NCBI GenBank assembly: GCA_021784375.1 | Contig: JAJXSV010000041.1 | Coordinates: forward strand, 1 to 13,509 | From: Actinomycetes bacterium | GTDB lineage: Bacteria; Actinomycetota; Actinomycetes; S36-B12; UBA5976 | Direction: 5' to 3' | DNA length: 13,509 nt | Shown: piece by piece, positions 5,642 through 11,707 of the stretch | Layout: each line of letters opens with the position of its first letter | Position numbering within the stretch: position 1 is the first letter of the stretch | Notes under the pieces: generated by a model | The model's input: the letters and a program-made list of their open reading frames with translations, nothing else | Database searches by the model: none | What the model was told of the DNA's origin: nothing | Position numbers and translations under genes: made by a program

Positions 5642-7513
5642 TCAGCGTGCGATGCGTCGGCTGCGATTGGCGTTGGCGGCGATGGCCTGGGCGAGTTCAC
5701 CGCTCAGGACCTCATCGGCCGGACGAGGCAGGGCCAGACACCAGTTCGGCCAGGTCACCGTGGTGCCCGGCATGTTGGGACGATGCCGAACCTCGGCCGC
5801 ATCCTCCAGGTTGAAGACCACCACGCGGCTGGCCGACTCCGCCACCGTGAGGCAGCGGGCGCGGATGGCCTGACGGACCTGGGCGTCGCTGTAGGGGCCC
5901 TGCTCGGGCAGGCCGGCCTCACGTGCGAGTTCCAACTGGCGGGTGCGCTCGGACTCCCAGTCGACGGTCTTGCCCGCGCTCTCCATGTCCTGCGGGTCGG
6001 TGCCGCAGAGGATGCCCGCGATGGTGGCGTGGTCGTGCGTGCCGGTGGCGCCGAAGGTGTTCACCGTGAACATGGACACGGGCACCCGGCAGGCAGCGCG
6101 GTAGCCGAGCATGTCGATGTCGTTCATGGTCGGGCGGACGTATGGCGGCACCGTGCCCATGTCCTCGCCCACGACCCAGGCGTGCGTGCGAGCGGCCTCG
6201 ATGCGGATGATGGCGAGCAGCGCATCGTGCGGGTAGCGCACATACGCACCCTCCGAGGCCCCGGCATGCTGCGGTACCCAGAACAGCCGCCACAGCTGCA
6301 TGACGTGGTCGATGCGCAGTCCCTTGGAGTGGCGAAGCGCGCTGCGCACCATGCGGATGAAGGGGTCGAAGCCGACCGAGATGAGGCCCGTGGGGCTGAA
6401 GGCCGGCAGGCCCCATCGCTGCCCGTCGCGATTGTGCCGGTCCGGGGGGGCGCCGACCTCGGCGTCGAACACGAGGATGTCCTGCCAGTGCCACGCGTCG
6501 AAGCCACCGCCATCGAAGCCGACGGCGATGTCCGCCACGATGTCGACGCCCTGGCGCGAGGCGCGTCCGAGCTGCTTGTCGCAGAGGAACTGCAACCAGG
6601 CATGGAAGGCCACGGCGTCAGCGTGCTCCGCAGCCCAGGCCCGCACTGCAGGGCCGTCCGGGTGGAGGAACTCCTCGGGCCAGGTCTGCCACGGTAGTCC
6701 CAGCTCCTCGCTGAGCGCGGTGAAGGTGGCGAAGGAGCGCAGGTTCTCACCGTGCTCGGTCATCCAGGCGTCGCAGTCGGCGCCGCCCTGGTTGCCCTGG
6801 CCCTCCCAGATGCGGCGCAGCGCGGCCCGCTTGAAGGCCCAGACGGCGGCCCGGTCGATGATGCGGTTCTCGTTCAGGGCGAGGGCGCGCTCACGCAGAT
6901 CGCTGACATCGACACTGGTGCGGATGAGGTCGATGGAGATGTAGAGCACCTGCAGCCACTCGCGCGATGACGGCGAGTAGGGCGAGGCCATGGGGTTGGG
7001 TCCGAGGTTGCCGGCATGCAAGGGGCAGGTGAGCATGAAGCCGGCGCCGGACTTGGCTGCGATGCGGCCCAGGGTGGCGAGGTCCGCGTAGTCACCGATG
7101 CCCCACGAGTGGGAGGTGCGGGCGTCATACAACTGGACGGACCATCCGAAGCAACGCTGCGGTGTGGACAGGCGATCCGGTGCGCAGAGCACGAGCCGGG
7201 TGTGGCCGTGGGGCGTGTGCAGCACGTGGTAGCCCTCGGCATCGACGGGCAGGATGCCCTCGACATGCATGCGGCGCCCATCGCCCAACTCGATCTCGCC
7301 GTGCAGTTCCGGATGCCACTTGCCCGGGCTGGCGATGAGCGGCGGCGGGACGTCCGCCTGCTTCTGGAACTCCTCGTAGAGCCAACTCAGCGTGTTGTCC
7401 GGGATCTGCCGTTCGACATCGAAGGCATCGAAGAAACTCGGCTGCACGCCTCGTGTGGAGACGAAATGGAGCATCTCGTCGCGCGTCAGTGCTTGCGTCA
7501 TGGGGCGAGACAT
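5642..7513 (-). CDS. malQ: 4-alpha-glucanotransferase (amylomaltase, GH77)
   Basis: 623-residue cytoplasmic GH77 enzyme that transfers maltodextrin segments between glucans in maltose, maltodextrin or glycogen metabolism. An N-terminal accessory domain (about 1-115) precedes the barrel. Barrel motifs are WGIGDYADL (137-145), PYSPSSREWL (the family's S-P-Y-S-x-x-S region), and GLRIDHVMQLWRLFWVP with nucleophile D402. The acid/base is E450 in WVVGEDMGTVPPYV, and the third carboxylate is D494 in TGTHDHAT. The end has the family WPNWCLALPRP. It is shorter than the roughly 700-residue actinobacterial MalQ I recall, with a reduced N-terminal domain. The start is uncertain: neither ATG 7513 nor ATG 7501 has a ribosome site. 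A TAATGT element 8 nt before ATG 7501 could make the shorter form leaderless. No other maltose gene is nearby. Confidence 0.93.
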   Translation of the reverse strand: MSRPMTQALTRDEMLHFVSTRGVQPSFFDAFDVERQIPDNTLSWLYEEFQKQADVPPPLIASPGKWHPELHGEIELGDGRRMHVEGILPVDAEGYHVLHTPHGHTRLVLCAPDRLSTPQRCFGWSVQLYDARTSHSWGIGDYADLATLGRIAAKSGAGFMLTCPLHAGNLGPNPMASPYSPSSREWLQVLYISIDLIRTSVDVSDLRERALALNENRIIDRAAVWAFKRAALRRIWEGQGNQGGADCDAWMTEHGENLRSFATFTALSEELGLPWQTWPEEFLHPDGPAVRAWAAEHADAVAFHAWLQFLCDKQLGRASRQGVDIVADIAVGFDGGGFDAWHWQDILVFDAEVGAPPDRHNRDGQRWGLPAFSPTGLISVGFDPFIRMVRSALRHSKGLRIDHVMQLWRLFWVPQHAGASEGAYVRYPHDALLAIIRIEAARTHAWVVGEDMGTVPPYVRPTMNDIDMLGYRAACRVPVSMFTVNTFGATGTHDHATIAGILCGTDPQDMESAGKTVDWESERTRQLELAREAGLPEQGPYSDAQVRQAIRARCLTVAESASRVVVFNLEDAAEVRHRPNMPGTTVTWPNWCLALPRPADEVLSGELAQAIAANANRSRRIAR

Positions 7514-7583
7514 TACTTACGCAACGTGTTACACGCGCCATCCGTGAGGCTTCCGTCGCAGATCATGCGCACTTCGTTATCCG

Positions 7584-7603
7584 TTGCAGGCGTTTGCAGG
7601 CGT
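7584..7603. repeat. Two perfect tandem copies of TTGCAGGCGT
   Basis: Two exact 10-nt copies sit head to tail, one helical turn apart, 71-90 nt upstream of the malQ start. A terminator hairpin lies just beyond. From memory, TTGCAG-type repeats have been described upstream of Streptomyces amylase and maltose genes regulated by the LacI-family MalR/Reg1. A role as malQ operator is therefore possible but unproven. Confidence 0.45.
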
Positions 7604-7604
7604 G

Positions 7605-7634
7605 GGTGGGGGTGCAGCGAGCCGCACCCCCACC
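7605..7634 (-). terminator. Terminator, 11-bp perfect stem, after the exported orphan
   Basis: GGTGGGGGTGC at 7605-7615 pairs perfectly with GCACCCCCACC at 7624-7634 around an 8-nt loop. It follows the leftward exported-protein gene by 13 nt and precedes malQ on the same strand, so it probably insulates malQ from read-through. Confidence 0.8.
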
Positions 7635-7647
7635 AAGGAGCGGCTTG

Positions 7648-8316
7648 CTAGAAGGAACCCGGGGTGACGGCCGTGCCATTGTTGTAGGCTGCCGCGTTCA
7701 CCACGGAGCAGTTGAATGCGGCATTCGGCGCGCCATGCGTGCCGTCCAGCGGGACCACGATCACCCTGTGGTGGTCCGCAAAGAGTGCCTGGAGTTGCGT
7801 CAGCGTCGTGACGCGGTGTTGCGCATCTCCGGCGTTCGTGAACAGGACGAGCACCGGCACCCACTGGAAGTTGAAGTCCACACCACCGGGTGCCGAACCG
7901 ATGTGATCATGGCCGAGGACGCCTGCCCCCGTCACGGAGTCAGAACCATAGATCAACGGTGCAATCGCCGATGCCGCCGAGGCGACCTCCAGTCCATGGT
8001 CAGGGCAGTTGTCGGAGGGCACGTGCATGCAGTTGAGAGGCGTGGTGACCCCTGATGACCTCGGGTACACGACGATGTAAAGCGGCGCGTAGGTGATCGT
8101 CTCGGTGGTGACGGGTGCAACTTTCGGCGTCAGCAGGTACATGGGCTGGCCCGTTGCACCGTTGATCGCCGGTTCGATGGTGGCGTTGCCCAGGGTCACC
8201 TCACCGGATGCGATGGCGGCGCTTGCCGAAGCCGAGGTTGCGGGCAGGACGAGCGGGATGGCGAGGCCAATACTGGCGATTGCCGCGAGCGCGGACTTGG
8301 CGAAGGTTCGGTTCAT
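7648..8316 (-). CDS. Exported protein of unknown function, His/Cys-containing
   Basis: 222 residues. Residues 1 to about 33 are a clear signal peptide: MNRTFAKS basic start, hydrophobic core LAAIASIGLAIPLVLPA, then an Ala/Ser-rich cleavage region near SASASA. The mature protein has no second membrane segment. Noticeable elements are NCMHVPSDNCPDHG (C96, H98, C104, H107), GVLGHDHIG (H136, H138), the strand WVPVLVLFT, QHRVTTLTQLQALF, ADHHRVIVVPLDGTHG (H182, H183, H194) and FNCSVV (C203). The clustered His and the three Cys suggest a folded extracytoplasmic domain, perhaps metal-binding or disulfide-bonded, but that is inference. I recall similar GHDH-containing exported proteins without known role and assign no family. 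ATG 8316 is chosen for GGAGG 4 nt upstream and the signal peptide. It stands alone, with its own terminator. Confidence 0.85.
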   Translation of the reverse strand: MNRTFAKSALAAIASIGLAIPLVLPATSASASAAIASGEVTLGNATIEPAINGATGQPMYLLTPKVAPVTTETITYAPLYIVVYPRSSGVTTPLNCMHVPSDNCPDHGLEVASAASAIAPLIYGSDSVTGAGVLGHDHIGSAPGGVDFNFQWVPVLVLFTNAGDAQHRVTTLTQLQALFADHHRVIVVPLDGTHGAPNAAFNCSVVNAAAYNNGTAVTPGSF

Positions 8317-8526
8317 CGATCCTCCAGGGTTGGGGGAACCTTGGATGCGCCCGAGTCCGGGCGGCGGCACGGCGCATTGAAAAGGCGCCCGCAACGCCAT
8401 CAACCGACGATTCCCCAGGAGGCCCCGGCCGATTACTTGGCACGGTAGGGCCGAACGTCCCTTCTTACAATGCGATTGGTCATACGAAGTACGGCTAGAC
8501 GTCGACCCCGCGTGACCCTCGGCGCA
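8317..8526. other. Intergenic region, leader of the exported orphan
   Basis: These 210 nt lie between the end of the SPFH gene and the start of the exported-protein gene, both leftward. They should hold the latter's promoter. I see no convincing -35/-10 pair, no strong terminator after the SPFH gene and no RNA gene. Reading frames crossing the region lack family features. Confidence 0.4.
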
Positions 8527-9405
8527 CTACGCGGGCTTGAAGGCCTTGGCGATCTTCTCCGCCGCACCGGACAGTTCGGCCGGGATCACCCACAGGGTGC
8601 TCGCCGTGCCGTTGGCCATGACCGGGAGCTGCTGGAGGTAGGTGTAGGCGAGCACGCGGTCGTCGGCATCGCCGGCATGGATGGCGCTGAACACCTTGGC
8701 GATGGCTTCCGCCTCGCCCTCGGCCCGGAGCACCTTGGCGCGCGCATCGCCTTCGGCACGCAGGATCTCCGCCTGCCGCGCCCCCTCGGCGGTGAGGATC
8801 TGGCTCTGCTTCTCGCCCTCGGCCGTGAGGATGGTGGCCCGCTTCTCGCGGTCCGCGCGCATCTGCTTCTCCATCGCCTGCTGCACGCTGGCCGGCGGGT
8901 CGATGGCCTTGAGCTCGACGCGGTTCACACGCACGCCCCACTTGCCGGTCGCCTCGTCCAGCACCTCGCGCAGGGCCGCATTGATGGAGTCACGCGATGT
9001 GAGCACCGCCTCCAGGTCGAGGCCGCCCACGACGTTGCGGAGGGTGGTGACCGCGAGTTGCTCGATGGCCTGGATGAAGTTCTCGATCTCGTAGGTGGCG
9101 CTCTTGGGGTCGGTCACCTGGAAGTAGATGACGGTGTCGATGGAGACGACCAGGTTGTCCTCGGTGATGACCGGCTGCGGCGGGAAGGAGACCACGCGCT
9201 CACGCAGGTCCACCAGTGGGCGCACGCGATCGACGACGGGGACGATGATCGCCAGCCCCGCACCGAGCGTGCGGTGGTAGCGCCCGAGGCGCTCCACGAT
9301 GCCCGCGCGGGCCTGCGGCACGATGCGCACGGACTGCAGCAGGATCACCACGAAGATGACGATGATGACGAGGAACACGATCACCGGTGCGAGATCCACG
9401 GTCAT
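8527..9405 (-). CDS. SPFH/band-7 (stomatin, QmcA-like) membrane protein
   Basis: 292 residues. One N-terminal membrane helix (about 5-24) anchors the protein. An SPFH domain (about 25-180) follows, with VPQARAGIVERLGRYHRTLGAGL and DLRERVVSFPPQPVITEDNLVVSID, then TLRNVVGGLDLEAVLTSRDSIN. Four 11-residue repeats with AEG at 195-197, 206-208, 217-219 and 228-230 form a coiled-coil rod. The C-terminal part has LAYTYLQQLPVMANG and a short tail. The family builds membrane-associated oligomers or lipid microdomain scaffolds and often partners with NfeD proteins, as here. The ATG overlaps the upstream NfeD stop (ATGA), indicating coupled translation. Family membership is secure. The precise role is not. 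Confidence 0.94.
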   Translation of the reverse strand: MTVDLAPVIVFLVIIVIFVVILLQSVRIVPQARAGIVERLGRYHRTLGAGLAIIVPVVDRVRPLVDLRERVVSFPPQPVITEDNLVVSIDTVIYFQVTDPKSATYEIENFIQAIEQLAVTTLRNVVGGLDLEAVLTSRDSINAALREVLDEATGKWGVRVNRVELKAIDPPASVQQAMEKQMRADREKRATILTAEGEKQSQILTAEGARQAEILRAEGDARAKVLRAEGEAEAIAKVFSAIHAGDADDRVLAYTYLQQLPVMANGTASTLWVIPAELSGAAEKIAKAFKPA

Positions 9406-9836
9406 GGCATTTGCTCCCTTGCTTCGACGATGGCGGTGGCGCCCTCGATCGCGATGACGACCACCGGGGTGTCGGAGGGGATGGTGGCGCCGCGCGTGCG
9501 CGCCGTCCACACCTCACCGTTGAGTTTCACCTGGCCGGACCGGTCCGTGACCTCGGAGAGCGAGAAACCCTTGGCACGCAACAGCCGATCGACATTCGTC
9601 GTCAGCCCGGGCGTGCGCTTGGTGAGGTTGCGCAGGGCCAGGGGACGCAGCAGGCCGAGGGTGATGATGGCGAGCGCAGCGAAGACGATGGCCTGCCACA
9701 GTGGGTCCACGCCCAGCCACGCCATGAGCGCGCCACCCAACGCGGAGACGCCCAACGACCCCAGGACGAGGTTCGTGGTGGCCAACTCGAAGGCGATGAG
9801 TGCACCCGCGGCCGCAATCCACACCCAGGTCTGCAT
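9402..9836 (-). CDS. NfeD-like membrane protein (short form)
   Basis: 144 residues with three predicted membrane helices at about 4-22, 26-42 and 46-65. A soluble C-terminal OB-like NfeD domain (about 78-142) follows, containing GQVKLNGEVWTARTRG and ending in VVVIAIEGATAIVEA. This is the short NfeD form that lacks the ClpP-like serine protease domain of long NfeD. Such proteins pair with SPFH proteins, and the gene overlaps the SPFH gene by 4 nt, so the two products probably act in one membrane complex. The start at 9836 is supported by AGGAGG 7 nt upstream. The 148 nt before it separate it from marR and should carry the operon promoter, which I could not pinpoint. Confidence 0.9.
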   Translation of the reverse strand: MQTWVWIAAAGALIAFELATTNLVLGSLGVSALGGALMAWLGVDPLWQAIVFAALAIITLGLLRPLALRNLTKRTPGLTTNVDRLLRAKGFSLSEVTDRSGQVKLNGEVWTARTRGATIPSDTPVVVIAIEGATAIVEAREQMP

Positions 9837-9984
9837 CGCACGCCTCCTGTCCGCAACAGCGTAACCCCGCAGCGTTGCAGGGGAAGCGGAATCGCAGCAC
9901 GAATGCGTCAGGATGACGTGAGACTCCGTCCGCACCCGATGGGGCATGGAGGACAGTGGCAGGGCGCGCAGCGCGACCGCCGGG

Positions 9985-10479
9985 TCAGACCGCGTGCGGC
10001 CGTTCGTAGCTCGCCACCTGGGCCGCGGCCTCGGGCCCGAGCGCGTCGAGGATGCGGTCCGCGATGGCGGTCAACTGCTCGACCTGCTCCTCGCTGAGCG
10101 CATCGAACACGAGTTCGCGCACGTTCTCCACGTGGCCGGGAGCTGATGCAACGACCTTCTTCCAGCCGGCTCCGGTGAGCCTCGCATTGGTGGCCCTGCG
10201 ATCGAGCTCGCAGGGGAAGCGCTTCACCCAACCGCGCTCCTCCAGTCGCTGGACGACATGGGAAAGCCGCGGCAGCGTGGCGCTGGTGCGCGCCGCGAGT
10301 TGCGACATGCGCAACGTCCGATCCGGTGATTCGGAGAGCATGGCGAGTACCCAGTACTCGAAATGGGAGAGATCGGAGTCGCGCCGCAACTGGGCCTCGA
10401 GCGCGCCCGGCAGCAGTTCGAGCACGGCGGCAAGCCGCACCCAGGCGGCGAGTTCCCGATCGTCGAGCCAGCGTGTCAT
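9985..10479 (-). CDS. MarR-family transcriptional regulator
   Basis: 164-residue winged-helix regulator, expected to act as a dimer. Residues 9-32 are the dimerisation helix, and HFEYWVLAMLSESPDRTLRMSQLA begins the DNA-binding domain. The recognition helix is TLPRLSHVVQRLEERGWVKR, and the wing holds FPCELDRRATNARLTGAGW with the conserved D93-R94-R95. The single Cys, C90, lies in the wing next to DRR, a position also seen in other actinobacterial MarR proteins; redox sensing is speculation. No ribosome site precedes ATG 10479, but a TAGATT -10-like element ends 6 nt before it, pointing to a leaderless transcript. It is divergent from an oxidoreductase gene, with two matching inverted repeats between them, so it probably represses both genes. 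Confidence 0.93.
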   Translation of the reverse strand: MTRWLDDRELAAWVRLAAVLELLPGALEAQLRRDSDLSHFEYWVLAMLSESPDRTLRMSQLAARTSATLPRLSHVVQRLEERGWVKRFPCELDRRATNARLTGAGWKKVVASAPGHVENVRELVFDALSEEQVEQLTAIADRILDALGPEAAAQVASYERPHAV

Positions 10480-10485
10480 GGGAGC

Positions 10486-10514
10486 AATCTAGCAGATAGT
10501 TGACACGACAACTA
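10486..10514 (-). promoter_or_regulatory. Probable leaderless marR promoter
   Basis: Read leftward, TAGATT (10491-10486) has the actinobacterial TANNNT -10 form and ends 6 nt before the marR ATG, putting the transcript start at or next to the start codon. A weak -35 (TAGTTG, 10514-10509, 17-nt spacer) falls inside operator 1. This is predicted from the sequence only. Confidence 0.5.
10497..10514. promoter_or_regulatory. MarR operator 1: TAGTTG-N6-CAACTA
   Basis: Perfect 6-bp inverted repeat with a 6-nt spacer, the size expected for a MarR dimer. It covers the -35 of the rightward promoter and the -35 region of the leftward marR promoter, so one bound dimer could repress both. Confidence 0.7.
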
Positions 10515-10528
10515 ATCACCGCTAGCAT
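10500..10528 (+). promoter_or_regulatory. Sigma-70-type promoter of the oxidoreductase gene
   Basis: TTGACA at 10500-10505, a 17-nt spacer and TAGCAT at 10523-10528 give a consensus -35, ideal spacing and a fair -10. The predicted transcript start is near 10535, leaving a leader of about 43 nt with its own ribosome site. The -35 is inside operator 1 and the start region is inside operator 2. Confidence 0.75.
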
Positions 10529-10530
10529 TT

Positions 10531-10549
10531 TAGTTGTAGCAACAACCTA
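10531..10549. promoter_or_regulatory. MarR operator 2: TAGTTG-N6-CAAC(c)TA
   Basis: This repeats the half-sites and the 6-nt spacing of operator 1, with one extra C in the right arm. It starts 34 nt after operator 1, so the sites are about three helical turns apart, and it covers the predicted transcript start of the rightward gene. Confidence 0.65.
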
Positions 10550-10577
10550 TAGCGCGAACCCCACTGAGGAGATCCAA

Positions 10578-11153
10578 ATGGCACACGTCAGCATCATCGG
10601 AACCGGCAACATGGGTCAGGCCATCGCCGGCCTCGTCACCAAGGGTGGCAACACCGTCCAGAGCCTGGGCCAGAACGACGCCGGCACCGCGGTGACTGGC
10701 GAGGTCGTCGTCCTGGCCGTGCCCTACGGCGCGGTGGCCGACATCCTCGAGAACCGCAAGGCGGAACTCGCCGGCCGCATCATCGTCGACATCACCAACC
10801 CGGTCGACTTCGCGAGCTTCGACTCGCTGGTGGTTCCGGCGGATTCCTCCGCCGCGGCCGTCATCGCCGCCGCGCTGCCGCAGTCGAAGGTGCTCAAGGC
10901 CTTCAACACGACCTTCGGCGGCACGCTCGCCTCGGGCCGGATCGGCGAGAACACCACGACCGTGCTCGTCGCCGGCGATGATGAGGACGCCAAGGCCACA
11001 CTCATCGGCATCGTGTCCGCCGCGGGCCTCAAGGGCATCGACGCAGGCTCACTGAAGCGGGCACGCGAACTCGAGGCGCTCGGCTTCCTGCAGATCTCGC
11101 TCGCCGCAGGCGAGAAGGTCTCGTGGACCGGCGGTTTCGCAGTCGTCGCCTAG
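10578..11153 (+). CDS. Small F420H2:NADP oxidoreductase-like (COG2085) Rossmann protein
   Basis: 191-residue Rossmann-fold protein. IIGTGNMGQAI at residues 6-16 is the dinucleotide-binding GxGxxG loop. VVVLAVPYGAV, IIVDITNP and LKAFNTTFGGTLASG follow the order seen in NADPH-dependent F420 reductases, as do VLVAGDD and the C-terminal RARELEALGFLQI. It is about 20 residues shorter than typical Fno because the segment after the second strand is cut down to SLGQND. In Fno that segment has Ser/Arg contacts to the NADP phosphate and a linking helix. Cofactor preference may therefore differ, and the real substrate is unknown. ATG 10578 has GAGGAG 6 nt upstream. It is divergent from marR and probably its target, which suggests induction by a toxic or redox-active small molecule (inference). 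Confidence 0.87.
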   Translation: MAHVSIIGTGNMGQAIAGLVTKGGNTVQSLGQNDAGTAVTGEVVVLAVPYGAVADILENRKAELAGRIIVDITNPVDFASFDSLVVPADSSAAAVIAAALPQSKVLKAFNTTFGGTLASGRIGENTTTVLVAGDDEDAKATLIGIVSAAGLKGIDAGSLKRARELEALGFLQISLAAGEKVSWTGGFAVVA

Positions 11154-11168
11154 GCGCATGGGAACTGC

Positions 11169-11202
11169 CAAGTGGCCCTCGGCGCATGCCGGGGGCCACT
11201 TG
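11169..11202. terminator. Bidirectional terminator, 15-bp stem
   Basis: CAAGTGGCCCTCGGC (11169-11183) pairs with GCCGGGGGCCACTTG (11188-11202) around a GCAT loop, with one T-G wobble. It fills the 54-nt gap between the convergent oxidoreductase and lipoprotein genes and probably ends both transcripts. Confidence 0.88.
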
Positions 11203-11207
11203 CCGTC

Positions 11208-11603
11208 TCAGGCGCTGACCGTGAGCGTGCCATGCATGCTGTGGTGGAAGTCGCAGGTCAGCGCGTAGGTGCCCGCCTTGGCGGGCGCGGTGAAGCTGGC
11301 ACTCCCCCCGGCCGGCACCTTCACATCGATCCCCGCGGCCGCGATGGTCAGCGTGTGCTCGGCCGCATCCGCGTTCCTCACCGTCACCGTCGCGCCTGCC
11401 TTGACGGTGATGGCACTGAAGGCGAAGCCGGAGATGTCAACGGTGTCCGCCGAGGCTGACCCGCCACCCGTCGCCGCCGAACTGGCCTTCGCTGCACTGC
11501 CGTACAGGCCACCACTGCCGCCACTTGCTGACGAGTATGAGCCGCAGCCCGCAAGGAGCAGCATGCCTGCGAGCAACGCGGTCGGTGCAACGATCTTCCT
11601 CAT
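11208..11603 (-). CDS. Cupredoxin-like lipoprotein
   Basis: 131-residue predicted lipoprotein carrying a small blue-copper-type domain. Residues 1-20 form a lipoprotein signal peptide (MRKI, hydrophobic core, lipobox L-A-G-C with lipidated C20). A Gly/Ser/Ala-rich linker runs to about 52, then a cupredoxin fold from about 53 to 131. Type 1 copper ligands are visible: H83 in AEHTLTI, then C117, H120 and M123 in CDFHHSM, the C-x2-H-x2-M spacing of plastocyanin-like proteins. It should sit on the outer face of the membrane and bind copper or transfer electrons. ATG 11603 is chosen because it gives an ideal signal peptide and lies 9 nt after an ECF-type -10. The longer ATG at 11639 would lie upstream of the -35. 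It shares a promoter type with the divergent sigma operon. Confidence 0.88.
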   Translation of the reverse strand: MRKIVAPTALLAGMLLLAGCGSYSSASGGSGGLYGSAAKASSAATGGGSASADTVDISGFAFSAITVKAGATVTVRNADAAEHTLTIAAAGIDVKVPAGGSASFTAPAKAGTYALTCDFHHSMHGTLTVSA

Positions 11604-11612
11604 GCCGCTGGA

Positions 11613-11638
11613 TACGGCTGCGCCCCGGGAATTGTTCA
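11613..11638 (-). promoter_or_regulatory. ECF-type promoter of the lipoprotein gene
   Basis: Read leftward, TGAACA (11638-11633), a 16-nt spacer and CGTA (11616-11613) are followed by 9 nt and the ATG. This mirrors the sigma-gene promoter in motif, spacer and distance to the start codon. The transcript should be leaderless or nearly so, which explains the missing ribosome site. Confidence 0.7.
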
Positions 11639-11672
11639 TTCACGGCGTGCAGACCGTTTGCGCCGCGGAACA

Positions 11673-11698
11673 TGAACCAAATGCGCCCAGGGGCCGTA
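11673..11698 (+). promoter_or_regulatory. ECF-type autoregulatory promoter of the sigma operon
   Basis: TGAACC (11673-11678), a 16-nt spacer and CGTA (11695-11698) are followed by 9 nt and the GTG start. From memory this resembles the TGAACC-N15/17-CGT promoter class of mycobacterial SigL. It fits autoregulation by the encoded sigma factor. Confidence 0.7.
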
Positions 11699-11707
11699 CC
11701 CTGAAGT

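Noticed and set aside
5783..6697. 304-codon rightward ORF opposite malQ
   Set aside because: No family motifs; malQ catalytic motifs occupy the same DNA on the other strand.
7520..7533. Possible LacI-type palindrome just upstream of malQ (ACGCAACGTGTTAC region)
   Set aside because: Arms match poorly whichever centre is used; not reported as an operator.
8470..9864. 464-codon rightward ORF opposite the SPFH and NfeD genes
   Set aside because: It covers two well-recognised leftward genes with clean starts and has repetitive His/Asp/Leu composition. Shadow.
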